A DNA stretch of 64,000 nucleotides from Thalassobius vesicularis (GTDB lineage Bacteria > Pseudomonadota > Alphaproteobacteria > Rhodobacterales > Rhodobacteraceae), in the NCBI RefSeq assembly GCF_004799325.1, contig NZ_SSMD01000003.1:1-64000 (forward strand), in the 5' to 3' direction. A model generated the notes under the pieces. The model was not told where the DNA came from. It did not search any database and worked only from the letters and a program-made list of their open reading frames with translations. Positions within the stretch are counted from its first letter, which is position 1; each line of letters starts with the position of its first letter. Of the stretch, positions 1-7,857 are shown piece by piece. The translations under genes and the position numbers were made by a program.

Positions 1-64
1 AACCGCTTGTCAGTGCGATCCGCACCGCATCTGCCCGGAATTCATCCGTCCTTGTCGTTCCCAT
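1..64 (-). CDS. IS3-family transposase OrfA, N-terminal fragment (window edge)
   Basis: Twenty-one codons are visible, starting at an ATG at 64-62 preceded by AAAGGAG. The peptide begins MGTTRTDEFRADAVRIALTS, which I recognise as the start of the helix-turn-helix OrfA protein of IS3-family elements (transposase_8 type) common in Rhodobacterales. OrfA binds the IS ends and, by frameshifting with OrfB, gives the active DDE transposase. The rest lies left of the window, so whether the copy is intact is unknown. Confidence 0.7.
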   Translation of the reverse strand, partial: MGTTRTDEFRADAVRIALTSG

Positions 65-127
65 AGCTCGTCTCCTTTGTTGCAATTAATGCTATCAAAG
101 GAGCGGCATCAAACCGTGACAGGTCCA
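1..127 (-). mobile_element. Edge of an IS3-family insertion sequence (cut by window start)
   Basis: Reading leftwards, a short terminal sequence near 127 is followed by a good ribosome binding site and the first codons of an IS3-type OrfA. The end begins TGGACCTGTCACGG on the minus strand, in keeping with the TG...CA ends of this family. The outer boundary at 127 is inferred from that terminus; the target duplication and the other end lie outside the window, so completeness cannot be judged. It sits inside the genomic island ending at the tRNA-Leu fragment. Confidence 0.6.
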
Positions 128-321
128 GATTTTCGCGCATTGCCGCGTGTGAGCCCGCCGATTTTGGCTCGTCAGTCGTTTGAGCTTTTAACCACTCTAC
201 GCTCATTGCGGCTGTTGTCCTGTTGAGAACTTTTGCAGTTGATCAACTATAGGAAGAATGCTGTTGGCTCCTATTTCGCTTGAGAAAGTTGATCTGCAAC
301 GGCGATTTCCCGAAATGAAAA

Positions 322-362
322 TTTTACAGTTCACCTTTTGTCCATCGGTTTTGACTGTAAAA
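322..362. repeat. Inverted repeat TTTTACAGT / ACTGTAAAA beside the attachment site
   Basis: Nine-base arms at 322-330 and 354-362 are perfect complements separated by 23 bases, in an AT-rich stretch next to the tRNA-Leu fragment. Two copies of AGTTGATC (237-244, the first inside the palindrome AGTTGATCAACT, and 286-293) lie nearby. Such repeats flanking an att core can be integrase or excisionase arm sites; that role is inference. No gene is visible between the IS end at 127 and 396. Confidence 0.4.
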
Positions 363-396
363 AATACTACCTAATTTCTTGAAATTAAACGACTTT

Positions 397-456
397 CACC
401 AGATTTAGGTTCTGGCGCCGCAAGGCGTGGGGGTTCAAGTCCCTTCACCCGCACCA
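397..456 (+). other. tRNA-Leu(UAG) 3' fragment, putative attR of a genomic island
   Basis: The sequence runs from the base of the anticodon stem through the UAG anticodon loop (TTTAGGT between CCAGA and TCTGG), a class II variable arm, the T arm (GGTTCAAGTCC) and CACCCGC-A-CCA at 450-456. The 5' third (acceptor 5' strand, D arm) is missing and is replaced by unrelated AT-rich DNA. Integrases that target the 3' end of tRNA genes leave exactly this footprint at the distal end of the island, with the intact tRNA at the other end. It cannot work as a tRNA gene. Confidence 0.85.
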
Positions 457-479
457 TTTTACCGTTTGATTGAAATGAC

Positions 480-1238
480 TTACAGCGCGCGCTTCAGGCC
501 GGACTGCACCTTTTTCAAGGCGGGCAGGTAGGCGGTGACCAGCGCCTCGGCGCTGTCTTGCGTGGCGGCCATGCCGGTGTTCAGCGCGGCGATGGTGCGG
601 CTGTGGGTGTCGAACAGGGGGACGGCGAGGGAGCGCAGGCCCATCTCGACCTCTTGATCGATCAGCGCGTAGCCCTGGGTGCGGACGCGGGCGATCTCGG
701 CCATGATCTCGTCAGGATCGGTCAGGCTGCGGGGCGTGCGGGGCGACAGGTCCGCACCCTCGATCAGCGCGCGCGCCTCGGCCTCGGGCAGGGCGGCCAG
801 CAGCACCCGACCCATCGAGGTGCAATGCGCCGGCAGGCGCGTCCCCGGCATCAGCCCGATCGACATCACCCGCTTTTGCGCGGCGCGCGCCAGGTAGACG
901 ATCTCGGACCCGTCCAGAACCGATACCGAGCAGGATTGCCCAATGGTTTCAGTCAGTTGGTCCAGCCATGGCTGCACGATTTGCGGCAGCGGCAAGGCCG
1001 CCAAAGCCCCCATTCCCAGCCGCAAAGTACGCGGGGTGAGGGTGAAAAACTTGCCGTCATACTCGGCATAGCCCTCGTGGTGCAGGGTCAGCAGACAGCG
1101 GCGCGCGGTGGCGCGGTCCAGCCCGGTGCGGGCGGCCACATCGGTGATGGACAAACGGGGACTGGCGGCGCCGAAACACTCCAGCACGCGCAACCCCTTG
1201 GCCAGCGAGGCGATGATATCCGTGGACCGTGGCGCCAT
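480..1238 (-). CDS. IclR-family transcriptional regulator
   Basis: A 252-residue protein of usual IclR length. Residues about 10-70 hold the winged helix-turn-helix (SITDVAARTGLDRATARRCL followed by a wing) and the rest is the IclR effector-binding domain, with the familiar segment of a small-molecule pocket around LPAHCTSMGRVLLAALP. The closest relatives I recognise are PcaR/PobR-type regulators of aromatic acid breakdown, but no aromatic catabolic gene is next to it, so the regulon is unknown. It is the first chromosomal gene after the att fragment and is divergent from tig; the 260-bp gap between them contains an imperfect palindrome (1311-1337) that could be its operator. Confidence 0.85.
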   Translation of the reverse strand: MAPRSTDIIASLAKGLRVLECFGAASPRLSITDVAARTGLDRATARRCLLTLHHEGYAEYDGKFFTLTPRTLRLGMGALAALPLPQIVQPWLDQLTETIGQSCSVSVLDGSEIVYLARAAQKRVMSIGLMPGTRLPAHCTSMGRVLLAALPEAEARALIEGADLSPRTPRSLTDPDEIMAEIARVRTQGYALIDQEVEMGLRSLAVPLFDTHSRTIAALNTGMAATQDSAEALVTAYLPALKKVQSGLKRAL

Positions 1239-1497
1239 GATTCAGGGCTAGCCGGAGGGCGGCGAAAGATCAACGGGACGGTGGGCGAACCAAGTGTTTA
1301 CGGGCGAATTTGTATGATTCCCGGCGAAAATCGTACGACGCCCGCGCCCGCCCGCGTTTGCCGCGCCGCAGAACCCGCTGCACAAGGGATTCCCGCTTGC
1401 GCCCATGCCGTTCTGTCCTTAGAAGACGGCGAGATTTCGGCGCCTCCACGGGGGGCGTCTGCGTATTGCACCGAATGCACCGAGAAGGAAGAACAAG

Positions 1498-2835
1498 ATG
1501 CAGGTCACCGAGACCCTGAACGAAGGCCTGAAGCGCGGGTATGAGATCACCGTGAGCGCGGCCGAACTGGACGCGAAAGTCAGCGAGAAGCTGGTCGAAG
1601 CCCAGCCCGAGATCGAGATGAAGGGCTTCCGCAAGGGCAAGGTGCCGATGGCGCTGCTGCGCAAGCAATTCGGCCAGCGCCTGCTGGGCGAAGCCATGCA
1701 GGAAACCATCGACGGCGCGATGAACGAGCATTTCGAGAAAACCGGCGACCGCCCGGCGATGCAGCCGCAGGTGACCATGGTCGACGGCGACAACTGGAAA
1801 GAGGGCGACGACGTCAAGGTCAACCTGGCCTACGAAGCCCTGCCGCAGATCCCCGAGGTTGATTTCTCGGGCGTGGAACTGGAGCGCCTGGTTGCCAAGG
1901 CAGACGACGCAGCCATCGACGAAGCGCTGGCCTCGCTGGCTGAAACCGTCAGCGACTGGAAAAAGCGCCGCAAGGGCACCAAGGCGAAAGACGGCGACCA
2001 GGTCGTCATGGATTTCGTCGGCAAGGTCGACGGCGAAGCCTTCGAAGGTGGCTCGGCCGAAGATTACCCGCTGGTTCTGGGCTCCAACAGCTTCATCCCC
2101 GGTTTCGAGGATCAGCTGATCGGTGAAGCCAAGGAAGGCGAAGAGATGGACGTGACCGTCACCTTCCCGACCGAATATGGCGCCGCCAACCTGGCCGGCA
2201 AAGAAGCCGTGTTCACCTGCACCATCAAGGCCGTGAACGAGCCCGTCGCGTCGGAAATCAACGACGAGATGGCCCAGAAGTTCGGCGCCGAGGATTTGGC
2301 CGCTCTGAAGGCGCAGGTCGCCGAGCGTCTGGAAGTCGAATACCAGGGTGCCGCCCGCGCCGTGCTGAAGCGCAAGCTGCTGGACGCACTGGACGGCAAG
2401 GTGTCGTTCGAACTGCCGCCGTCGCTGGTCGAGGCCGAAGCCGGCCAGATCGCGCACCAGCTGTGGCACGAGGAAAACCCGGACGTGCATGACCACAACC
2501 ACGGCTCGATCGAGACCACCGAGGAGCACACCAAGCTGGCCGAGCGCCGCGTGCGCCTGGGCCTGCTGCTGGCCGATATCGGTCAGAAAGCCGAAGTCGA
2601 AGTGACCGACGCCGAGATGACCCAGGCCATCCTGAACCAGGCACGTCAGTACCCGGGCCAGGAGCGTCAGTTCTTTGAATTCGTCCAGCAGAACCAGCAG
2701 ATGCAGCAGCAGCTGCGCGCGCCTCTGTTCGAAGACAAGGTCGTGGATCACGTGGTCACCAAGGCCAAGGTCACCGACAAGGAAGTCTCGAAAGACGAGC
2801 TGCAGAAAGCTGTCGAGGCACTGGACGACGAATAA
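1498..2835 (+). CDS. tig: Trigger factor, ribosome-associated chaperone and prolyl isomerase
   Basis: A 445-residue protein with the three-domain trigger factor plan: N-terminal ribosome-binding domain (about 1-145, with the tail-binding signature [13 protein letters not shown]), central FKBP-type PPIase domain (about 150-240) and a long helical C-terminal chaperone domain. It binds near the ribosomal exit tunnel and shields nascent chains. The start ATG follows GAAGGAAGAACAAG. The C-terminal domain carries a His-rich loop (VHDHNHG near residue 330) with possible metal affinity. A strong terminator follows, so it is probably monocistronic. Confidence 0.97.
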   Translation: MQVTETLNEGLKRGYEITVSAAELDAKVSEKLVEAQPEIEMKGFRKGKVPMALLRKQFGQRLLGEAMQETIDGAMNEHFEKTGDRPAMQPQVTMVDGDNWKEGDDVKVNLAYEALPQIPEVDFSGVELERLVAKADDAAIDEALASLAETVSDWKKRRKGTKAKDGDQVVMDFVGKVDGEAFEGGSAEDYPLVLGSNSFIPGFEDQLIGEAKEGEEMDVTVTFPTEYGAANLAGKEAVFTCTIKAVNEPVASEINDEMAQKFGAEDLAALKAQVAERLEVEYQGAARAVLKRKLLDALDGKVSFELPPSLVEAEAGQIAHQLWHEENPDVHDHNHGSIETTEEHTKLAERRVRLGLLLADIGQKAEVEVTDAEMTQAILNQARQYPGQERQFFEFVQQNQQMQQQLRAPLFEDKVVDHVVTKAKVTDKEVSKDELQKAVEALDDE

Positions 2836-2860
2836 GTCGCCCCGTGACACGGATTTGCGG

Positions 2861-2887
2861 AAGGCCACCCCCAGCGGGTGGCCTTTT
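2861..2887 (+). terminator. Intrinsic terminator after tig
   Basis: Stem AAGGCCACCC / GGGTGGCCTT with loop CCAGC, then a short T run, 25 bases after the tig stop codon. Confidence 0.85.
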
Positions 2888-3038
2888 GCGTTGGGGCTTG
2901 TGCGCATGGCCGGGCGTGCCTATGTTGAAGGGGCAGGGGGCGATCCGTGATCCGAGCCTGCGTTTTCCAAAACATCATGTCCCGCACCGTCGCCAATCCG
3001 TTTGGCGGGGTTGTGCGGGCTGTTCAACGGAGGTTCCG

Positions 3039-3575
3039 ATGATGCTGATCCAACGCGCCAGCGCCTTTGCGCGCGCCCGTCATGCCGGCCAGACCCGCAA
3101 GGGGGCGGCGGCCGAACCCTATGACATCCACCTGGAGGAAGTGGCCGCCTTGGTCACCGGTTGGGGCGCGCCCGAGGCGTGGATCGCCGCCGCCTGGCTG
3201 CACGACACGGTCGAGGATTGCCCGCCGACCAGCCTGACCGAGCTGGAGGCGCTGTTCGGTGCGCAGGTGGCGGGGCTGGTGGGCGAGCTGACCGACGACA
3301 AGGCGCTGCCGAAACCCGCGCGCAAGGCGGCGCAGCTGGCACATGCGCCGGGCCGCTCTGATGGGGCTGCGCTGATCAAGATCGCCGACAAGACCAGCAA
3401 TGTGCGGGCGCTGCGGGTCTCGGCCCCGGTGCATTGGGACGGGGCGCGCAAGCGGGCCTACATGGACTGGGCGGCGGCGGTTGTCGCGGCTTTGCCGGCG
3501 GGGCACACCGCAGCGCGGGCGGATTTCGCGCGCGAGTTGGCGGCCAGCCGGGCCGCTGTCGGGGACGCTGCGTAA
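3039..3575 (+). CDS. HD-domain hydrolase of the small alarmone hydrolase (Mesh1/SpoT-like) type
   Basis: A 178-residue single-domain protein. It shows the metal-binding HD pattern of (p)ppGpp hydrolases: ARHAGQTRKG near the N terminus, the AAWLHDTVEDC block around residue 50 (HD plus ED), and KIADKTSNVRAL around residue 115. These match the hydrolase domain of RelA/SpoT and stand-alone Mesh1-like enzymes that remove pyrophosphate from guanosine tetraphosphate; the exact substrate is inferred. The start at 3039 is chosen because ACGGAGG lies 6 bases upstream. Two ATG codons are adjacent, so 3042 is also possible. Confidence 0.8.
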   Translation: MMLIQRASAFARARHAGQTRKGAAAEPYDIHLEEVAALVTGWGAPEAWIAAAWLHDTVEDCPPTSLTELEALFGAQVAGLVGELTDDKALPKPARKAAQLAHAPGRSDGAALIKIADKTSNVRALRVSAPVHWDGARKRAYMDWAAAVVAALPAGHTAARADFARELAASRAAVGDAA

Positions 3576-3638
3576 CGCGCGGGGTGCTTGACGCTGGGCC
3601 GCGGGGCGCGGCAGCATCCCCGGAAACGGAGGATGCAG

Positions 3639-4055
3639 ATGAGCCATACCAGCTTTACCAAGGAGGGTTTCGCCGCCTTCCGCGCCAATGATCGCCCCGG
3701 CCCGATCCACATGCTGAACCTTGTGCGCCTGCGCGCGCGGGCCGAGTATCCGGACGGGCGCGAGGCAACCGGCGCCGAGGCCTATGCCGCCTATGGCGAG
3801 GGCAGCCAGAAAGTGCTGGAGCGGCTGGGCGGGCGGATCGTGTGGCGCGGGCAGATGGAGCAGATGCTGATCGGCCCCTCGGACGAACAGTGGGATCTGT
3901 GCTTTATCGCGGAATATCCCGGCCCGGACGTGTTCGCGCAGATGATCAAGGACCCCGAATACCGAGAGGCGATGGTGCACCGGCAGGCGGGTGTCGTGGA
4001 TTCGCGGCTGATCCGGATGATGCCGCTACCCGCCGGAGTGAATTTCGGCGGGTAG
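3639..4055 (+). CDS. DUF1330 family protein
   Basis: A 138-residue protein with the small alpha/beta barrel fold of the DUF1330 family (dimeric ferredoxin-like): IHMLNLVRLR near the N terminus, an EAYAAYGEG segment, and a C-terminal block EYPGPDVFAQMIKDPEYREA. The function of these proteins is not established. The start at 3639 places GGAGG six bases upstream; an in-frame ATG at 3633 abuts the GGAGG and is less likely. It lies 63 bases after the HD gene on the same strand and may be cotranscribed. It is convergent with the luxI-like gene. Confidence 0.75.
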   Translation: MSHTSFTKEGFAAFRANDRPGPIHMLNLVRLRARAEYPDGREATGAEAYAAYGEGSQKVLERLGGRIVWRGQMEQMLIGPSDEQWDLCFIAEYPGPDVFAQMIKDPEYREAMVHRQAGVVDSRLIRMMPLPAGVNFGG

Positions 4056-4076
4056 CGGCGGGTTGACCGTGAGTGG

Positions 4077-4811
4077 TCAGGCCTTGCAACGGCGTCTGGG
4101 GGCACCGTCGATGAGGTGGGACAGCTCCAGCCGCAGCGCCTCGGCGGCGGCGCGTTCGTGCGGGTCGTCGGCGGTGGCGATCTGTTCGTCGCACCACGCC
4201 GCAAGGGCTGCGCTGGCGTCGAGTTTCGCGGCAGGGCGGCGGGATTTGCCGAAATGGGCCAGCGCGGTGTCGGTGTCGGCAAACTCGGGCGCGTCCAGCC
4301 GGAACCGCGCCCGAAGGCGGATGATCTGCTGGGCCGAACACTCGACCAGGGCCGCGACAAGACCATCGCGCGGCTGGCCGAGGTAGTCGTAAAGCGGCGG
4401 GCCCGAGCGGCTGAGCGCGCGGTCGGTGGGCGCATCCAGCAGGGCCACCAGATCCAGAACGCCAGCGCGGCGGGCATAGTCCAGCGCGCCGGTCAGCAGC
4501 ATCGGGGCGGCACCGGGGGCGTCGGCCCAGAATTGCGAGACCTCCCACAAACGGGCCGAGCGCAGGGGCACCTGATCGGCCATCAGCGCGCTGCGGGTGT
4601 CGGACAGCATGTGCGGGCCGGTCGTCTGCATCAGGCGCAGCCCGCCGACGACCTGTCCGGCGTCGTCCAGACACAGGATATGGGCGGGGTTGCAGCGATC
4701 CAGCGCGTCGTCACCCGGATCGGAGGGCTGGCAGAGTTGCCGTCGTCGGGCGGCCTCGGCCAGCATGGCGCGGAACTGGTGCCGGTTCAGGGCATCCACC
4801 ACGATCAACAT
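4077..4811 (-). CDS. LuxI-type acyl-homoserine lactone synthase, divergent
   Basis: A 244-residue protein. The core autoinducer synthase signatures are present: acidic residues D34, D35 and D38 ahead of a strand, then GGLRLMQTTGPHMLSD (residues 56-71, holding the conserved Arg59) and LWEVSQF (88-94) with the catalytic-site Glu90. The family normally reads WE.SRF; here the Arg is Gln93. The N-terminal R-x3-F-x5-W pattern is not recognisable, and an extra tail of about 40 residues follows the usual domain. It would make an N-acyl-homoserine lactone from SAM and acyl-ACP, but the divergence leaves product and activity open. It lies 87 bp after the luxR-like gene on the same strand. Confidence 0.75.
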   Translation of the reverse strand: MLIVVDALNRHQFRAMLAEAARRRQLCQPSDPGDDALDRCNPAHILCLDDAGQVVGGLRLMQTTGPHMLSDTRSALMADQVPLRSARLWEVSQFWADAPGAAPMLLTGALDYARRAGVLDLVALLDAPTDRALSRSGPPLYDYLGQPRDGLVAALVECSAQQIIRLRARFRLDAPEFADTDTALAHFGKSRRPAAKLDASAALAAWCDEQIATADDPHERAAAEALRLELSHLIDGAPRRRCKA

Positions 4812-4823
4812 CAGAGTGTTCCT

Positions 4824-4842
4824 ACCTATGGTCAGTGCAGGT
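4824..4842 (-). promoter_or_regulatory. Candidate lux-box-like dyad upstream of the luxI-like gene
   Basis: Reading towards the gene: ACCTGCACTGACCATAGGT, with ACCT/AGGT ends and partial internal symmetry resembling lux boxes (ACCTGT...ACAGGT). It ends 12 bases before the start codon and touches the AGG of the ribosome binding site, a position more consistent with repression than activation by a LuxR protein. It is 19 rather than the usual 20 bp. Confidence 0.4.
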
Positions 4843-4898
4843 ATGACTCTATCGCGCTGAGGCTGTTCCTCTATTAGGGGTTTCCCGTAGTCGCGGCG

Positions 4899-5600
4899 TC
4901 ACCGGGGCTGGATCATGCCAAAGCCGATGGCGCGGCCGATGGCCTGCGCGGTGGTCAGCGCGCCCAGCTTCTCGCGCGAGGAGCGCAGGTGCACCTCGAC
5001 CGTGCGGTGGGAAATCGACAGGATATCGCCGACGTCCTGCTGCGACTTGCCCGAGGCGATCCATTGCAGGATCTCGACCTCGCGCGAGGACAGGACGGGG
5101 CGCGCCAGCTGGCTGTGCAGGGACGAGGAGTTCTGCACCTGGTCATGCAGGCGCACGGCGCGCAGCTGCAACTCGCCCAGAGAGGCGGTGACGAGGTTGG
5201 CCCAGTCGGTTTCTGCACAGGCCGAGGTGACGCTGAGCAGGCCGTAATCGCCAAAGGGTCCGCGGATCGGGATCGACAGGCCCTGCGGGGTGATGCCAAA
5301 GGCGGCGGCCTCGGAGAACACGGTGTGAAAGCGCGCGTTGCGGTCAAAGCGCGACCATTCGACGGGCGCGATGCACTGCGCGGATTCGCTGAGGGTGGGG
5401 TCGATCAGGTGATAGCCGCGCTCTAGGTAGATCGCCTTCCACTCGGCCGGATAGGTGGCGTGGCCGAAGATGTCCCCGGTGACCGGCGATATGGTGGCGT
5501 AAGAGGCGTGATCGAATCCCAGATCGCGGCAGAGCGCGTCCAGCATCTGGCCATAAAGGCCCGCCCCATCCGGAATCGCGGCCAGATCAACGGCACGCAT
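4899..5600 (-). CDS. LuxR-family quorum-sensing transcriptional regulator
   Basis: A 233-residue protein with an autoinducer-binding domain (about 5-150) and a C-terminal GerE-type helix-turn-helix (LSSREVEILQWIASGKSQQD..., about 168-225). The pocket residues of functional AHL receptors are in place: W54, Y58, D67, P68 and W82, equivalent to TraR W57, Y61, D70, P71 and W85, so it should bind an acyl-homoserine lactone. Start at 5600 gives the normal length; upstream extension in the frame has no support. It is upstream of the luxI-like gene, the regulator-synthase order also found in R. capsulatus GtaR-GtaI, which controls GTA production there. Confidence 0.9.
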   Translation of the reverse strand: MRAVDLAAIPDGAGLYGQMLDALCRDLGFDHASYATISPVTGDIFGHATYPAEWKAIYLERGYHLIDPTLSESAQCIAPVEWSRFDRNARFHTVFSEAAAFGITPQGLSIPIRGPFGDYGLLSVTSACAETDWANLVTASLGELQLRAVRLHDQVQNSSSLHSQLARPVLSSREVEILQWIASGKSQQDVGDILSISHRTVEVHLRSSREKLGALTTAQAIGRAIGFGMIQPR

Positions 5601-5744
5601 GACGGACCCGGCGCGGCAAAGGGGGAACTGGAACACGAACGGGGATTTTCGAACCCTCCGGCAAACTGATTGACGCAGGGGTATTTCAAAGCAGTTTGGC
5701 GGGAAATGCAAACCCATTCCGGATGGGCGTTCACTGGCCCCGAC

Positions 5745-5779
5745 AAAAAGAAAACCGCGCGAGGTGGGCTCGCGCGGCT
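5745..5779 (-). terminator. Intrinsic terminator after rplI
   Basis: Stem CCGCGCGAG / CTCGCGCGG with loop GTGGG. On the minus strand it is followed by TTTTCTTTTTG, matching the direction of the rpsF-rpsR-rplI operon. Confidence 0.85.
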
Positions 5780-5803
5780 CGTGGTCCCGGTAAGGGGGCC
5801 AGT

Positions 5804-6391
5804 TTATTCCGAAGCAGCTTCGTCGTCGTCCGATGCGGCGCCGCCGATATCGTCGAACAGTTCGTTGATCTCGAACTCGGCTGCGGCGTCTTCTTCCGCG
5901 GCCAGGTCCTGGATCGACTTGCCCGATGCTTGCAGCTCGGCTTCTTCGGCCGAACGCGCAACGTTGATCTGGATCTGGCACGACACTTCGGGGTGCAGGA
6001 TCACGTTGACGTCGTGCAGGCCCAGGGTCTTGATCGGCAGGATGATGACAACCTGCTTGCGATCGACCGAGAAGCCGCCGTCGGTTGCAACTTCGGCGAT
6101 GTCACGCGGGGTGACCGAGCCGTACAGGTTGCCGCCGTCCGATGCCGAACGAATCACGACGAACTGTTCGCCGTCCAGCTTGGCTGCCAGGGCTTCTGCC
6201 TCTTTCTTGGTCTCCAGGTTGCGCGCTTCCAGCTGCGCTTTCTGGGCTTCGAAGTTGGCGACGTTGGCGGCCGACGCGGTCAGCGCCTTGCCCTGCGGCA
6301 GCAGGAAGTTGCGCGCGTAACCGGGCTTGACGTCAACGACGTCGCCCATTTGGCCCAGCTTGGCCACACGTTCCAGAAGGATAACTTGCAT
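5804..6391 (-). CDS. rplI: 50S ribosomal protein L9
   Basis: A 195-residue protein. The N-terminal L9 domain starts [17 protein letters not shown] and contains the [13 protein letters not shown] block that contacts 23S rRNA; a linking helix and the C-terminal domain follow. It is about 45 residues longer than E. coli L9 because of an acidic tail ([15 protein letters not shown]...DDDEAASE), an extension common in Rhodobacterales. Last gene of the rpsF-rpsR-rplI operon, start preceded by AAGGAG. Confidence 0.97.
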   Translation of the reverse strand: MQVILLERVAKLGQMGDVVDVKPGYARNFLLPQGKALTASAANVANFEAQKAQLEARNLETKKEAEALAAKLDGEQFVVIRSASDGGNLYGSVTPRDIAEVATDGGFSVDRKQVVIILPIKTLGLHDVNVILHPEVSCQIQINVARSAEEAELQASGKSIQDLAAEEDAAAEFEINELFDDIGGAASDDDEAASE

Positions 6392-6403
6392 TTCAGTGTC
6401 TCC

Positions 6404-6631
6404 TTACTTCACGGCGTAGGGCAGCAGGGCCAGGAAGCGGGCGCGCTTGATGGCGCGGGCCAGCTCACGCTGTTTCTTGGCCGAAACTGCGGTGATGCGC
6501 GACGGGACGATCTTGCCGCGTTCGCTGATGTAGCGCTGCAGCAGCTTGGTGTCCTTGTAGTCGATCGCGGGCGCGCCTTCACCAGAGAAGGGGCACACCT
6601 TGCGGCGACGGAAAAACGGTTTGGTAGCCAT
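6404..6631 (-). CDS. rpsR: 30S ribosomal protein S18
   Basis: A 75-residue basic protein with the S18 signatures: [14 protein letters not shown] at the N terminus, then [19 protein letters not shown] and [21 protein letters not shown]18 binds the central domain of 16S rRNA with S6. It lies 12 bp upstream of rplI and 23 bp downstream of rpsF in one operon; the start codon is preceded by GGAAAGGACGC. Confidence 0.97.
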   Translation of the reverse strand: MATKPFFRRRKVCPFSGEGAPAIDYKDTKLLQRYISERGKIVPSRITAVSAKKQRELARAIKRARFLALLPYAVK

Positions 6632-6654
6632 GATTTAGCGTCCTTTCCTCAAGC

Positions 6655-7011
6655 TCACTGGCGACGTTCGCGGCGTTCGCCACGTTCTTCGCGCTTCTGC
6701 ATCTGGACCGAGGGACCATCCTCGTGTGCGTCGACCTTGATGGTCAGGACGCGCATCACGTCGTCGTGCAGACGCATCAGGCGTTCCATTTCCTGCACGG
6801 CCGATGCGGGTGCATCCGACTTCAGCAGGGCATAGTGGCCCTTGCGGTTCTTGTTGATCTTGTAGGCCATCGTCTTGACGCCCCAGTACTCGCTGTCGAG
6901 GACCTTGCCCCCGTTATCAGCCAGCACGGTACCGAAATGTTCGATCAGACCTTCAGCTTGCGCGTTGGACAGATCCTGGCGCGAGATGAAAACATGCTCG
7001 TAAAGCGGCAT
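6655..7011 (-). CDS. rpsF: 30S ribosomal protein S6
   Basis: A 118-residue protein beginning MPLYEHVFISRQDLSNAQ, with the S6 core YWGVKTMAYKINKNRKGHYALLK and an Arg/Glu-rich C-terminal tail. S6 forms a heterodimer with S18 on the small subunit. The start at 7011 is chosen because AGGAGT lies four bases upstream; an upstream in-frame ATG at 7038 is weakly supported. First gene of the operon; the 260-bp gap upstream to the next gene presumably holds the promoter, though no clear boxes were found. Confidence 0.95.
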   Translation of the reverse strand: MPLYEHVFISRQDLSNAQAEGLIEHFGTVLADNGGKVLDSEYWGVKTMAYKINKNRKGHYALLKSDAPASAVQEMERLMRLHDDVMRVLTIKVDAHEDGPSVQMQKREERGERRERRQ

Positions 7012-7271
7012 GTGCACTCCTGTCATTTTCAGGCGCATTTCATAGGAGGGCTAACCTTCCGCGGCCCATCCACGAGAGACTGCGCGGTTCATCATTCAGA
7101 TGCGGAAGGATGGGCGCGTATACGATGGATCGCCCCCCTTCGCAACCCTTGGAATGGCGTTTGGGGGCGGGGGGTGAATAAGGCGAATTTTTCGCAAATC
7201 TTCGCCCAATTGTTGCCTTTATGCGGGGCCAAGGTGGGGCCAGCCGCAACGGACAGCTTGAAAGGTATCCC

Positions 7272-7745
7272 ATGTACGATTTGAATGCACACGCTCCGGG
7301 GCAGGCATTGCAGGACGCGCGGGCGCTGACCCGGGCGACGATGCGGTTTTTCGGCGTGGTGCTGGGCATGGTCGCGTTGGGCCTGTGGCTGGTGCCGGGG
7401 GCGTTCGACGACGCGGCCGAGGCGCTGATGCGCGGGCTGATGTCGGCGCTGTTCCTGGGCATCGCGGTGGGCCTGTGGGGCGCGGGGCAGACCCGGTTCG
7501 ACGATGAATTCCATCTGGATCTGGAGAACCACCAGTTGCGCCACATGATGCGCGGGCAGGATGGCATCGCGCGGCTGCGCAAGCGCTATCGCTTTGACGA
7601 TCTGGACGAGATCACCCTGCAGGGCGGCGTGCTGATGGCGCGCCTGACCGGCGGCCGCGAGGTTCTGCGCGTGGCGGTCGACCAGCAGCTGGAACCGGGC
7701 GTCATGGAGAGGCTGCGCGGCCTGAGCAAGCGCCCCGCTGTCTGA
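7272..7745 (+). CDS. Membrane protein of unknown function
   Basis: A 157-residue protein that I do not recognise. Two hydrophobic segments (about 30-50, FFGVVLGMVALGLWLVPGAF, and about 62-80, LMSALFLGIAVGLWGAG) form a hairpin in the inner membrane. A soluble C-terminal part of about 75 residues is rich in charged residues and beta strands (HLDLENHQLRHMM ... LDEITLQGGVLMARL), resembling small PH-like domains, but that is only an impression. The start at 7272 follows AAAGG. It is probably monocistronic, in the gap between the ribosomal operon and yceI. Confidence 0.65.
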   Translation: MYDLNAHAPGQALQDARALTRATMRFFGVVLGMVALGLWLVPGAFDDAAEALMRGLMSALFLGIAVGLWGAGQTRFDDEFHLDLENHQLRHMMRGQDGIARLRKRYRFDDLDEITLQGGVLMARLTGGREVLRVAVDQQLEPGVMERLRGLSKRPAV

Positions 7746-7814
7746 CCCACTGTTCATCTGCAAACAGACCCTGTGGAAACGTGCGGAATTGCCCGGATGC
7801 GGCAGTGCGGCACA

Positions 7815-7833
7815 TTGAGGGGCACACCCTCAA
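7815..7833. repeat. Palindrome in the leader of the YceI gene
   Basis: TTGAGGG and CCCTCAA flank a five-base GCACA centre, 25 bases before the yceI start codon. It may be an operator or an mRNA hairpin; the stem is too far from a T run to be a terminator. Confidence 0.4.
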
Positions 7834-7857
7834 CGGACTTTCCACAGGAGCCCACGA

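Noticed and set aside
397-456. Functional tRNA-Leu gene
   Set aside because: The 5' acceptor strand and D arm are missing and cannot be found just upstream, so it is a fragment.
1311-1337. TGTATGATT ... AATCGTACG as an IclR operator
   Set aside because: Only seven of nine bases match between arms; noted as a possibility in the IclR entry but too weak for its own feature.
558-1544. A 328-codon plus-strand frame
   Set aside because: It overlaps the IclR gene antisense and runs into the start of tig; it has no ribosome binding site or recognisable domain.
1270-2907. A 545-codon minus-strand frame
   Set aside because: It is antisense to trigger factor, and its translation is rich in Val, Leu, Gly and His as expected for a mirrored high-GC gene.
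5662-5698. CAAACTG ... CAGTTTG inverted repeat before the luxR-like gene
   Set aside because: Arms of seven bases 23 bases apart are close to what chance gives, and it does not resemble a lux box.
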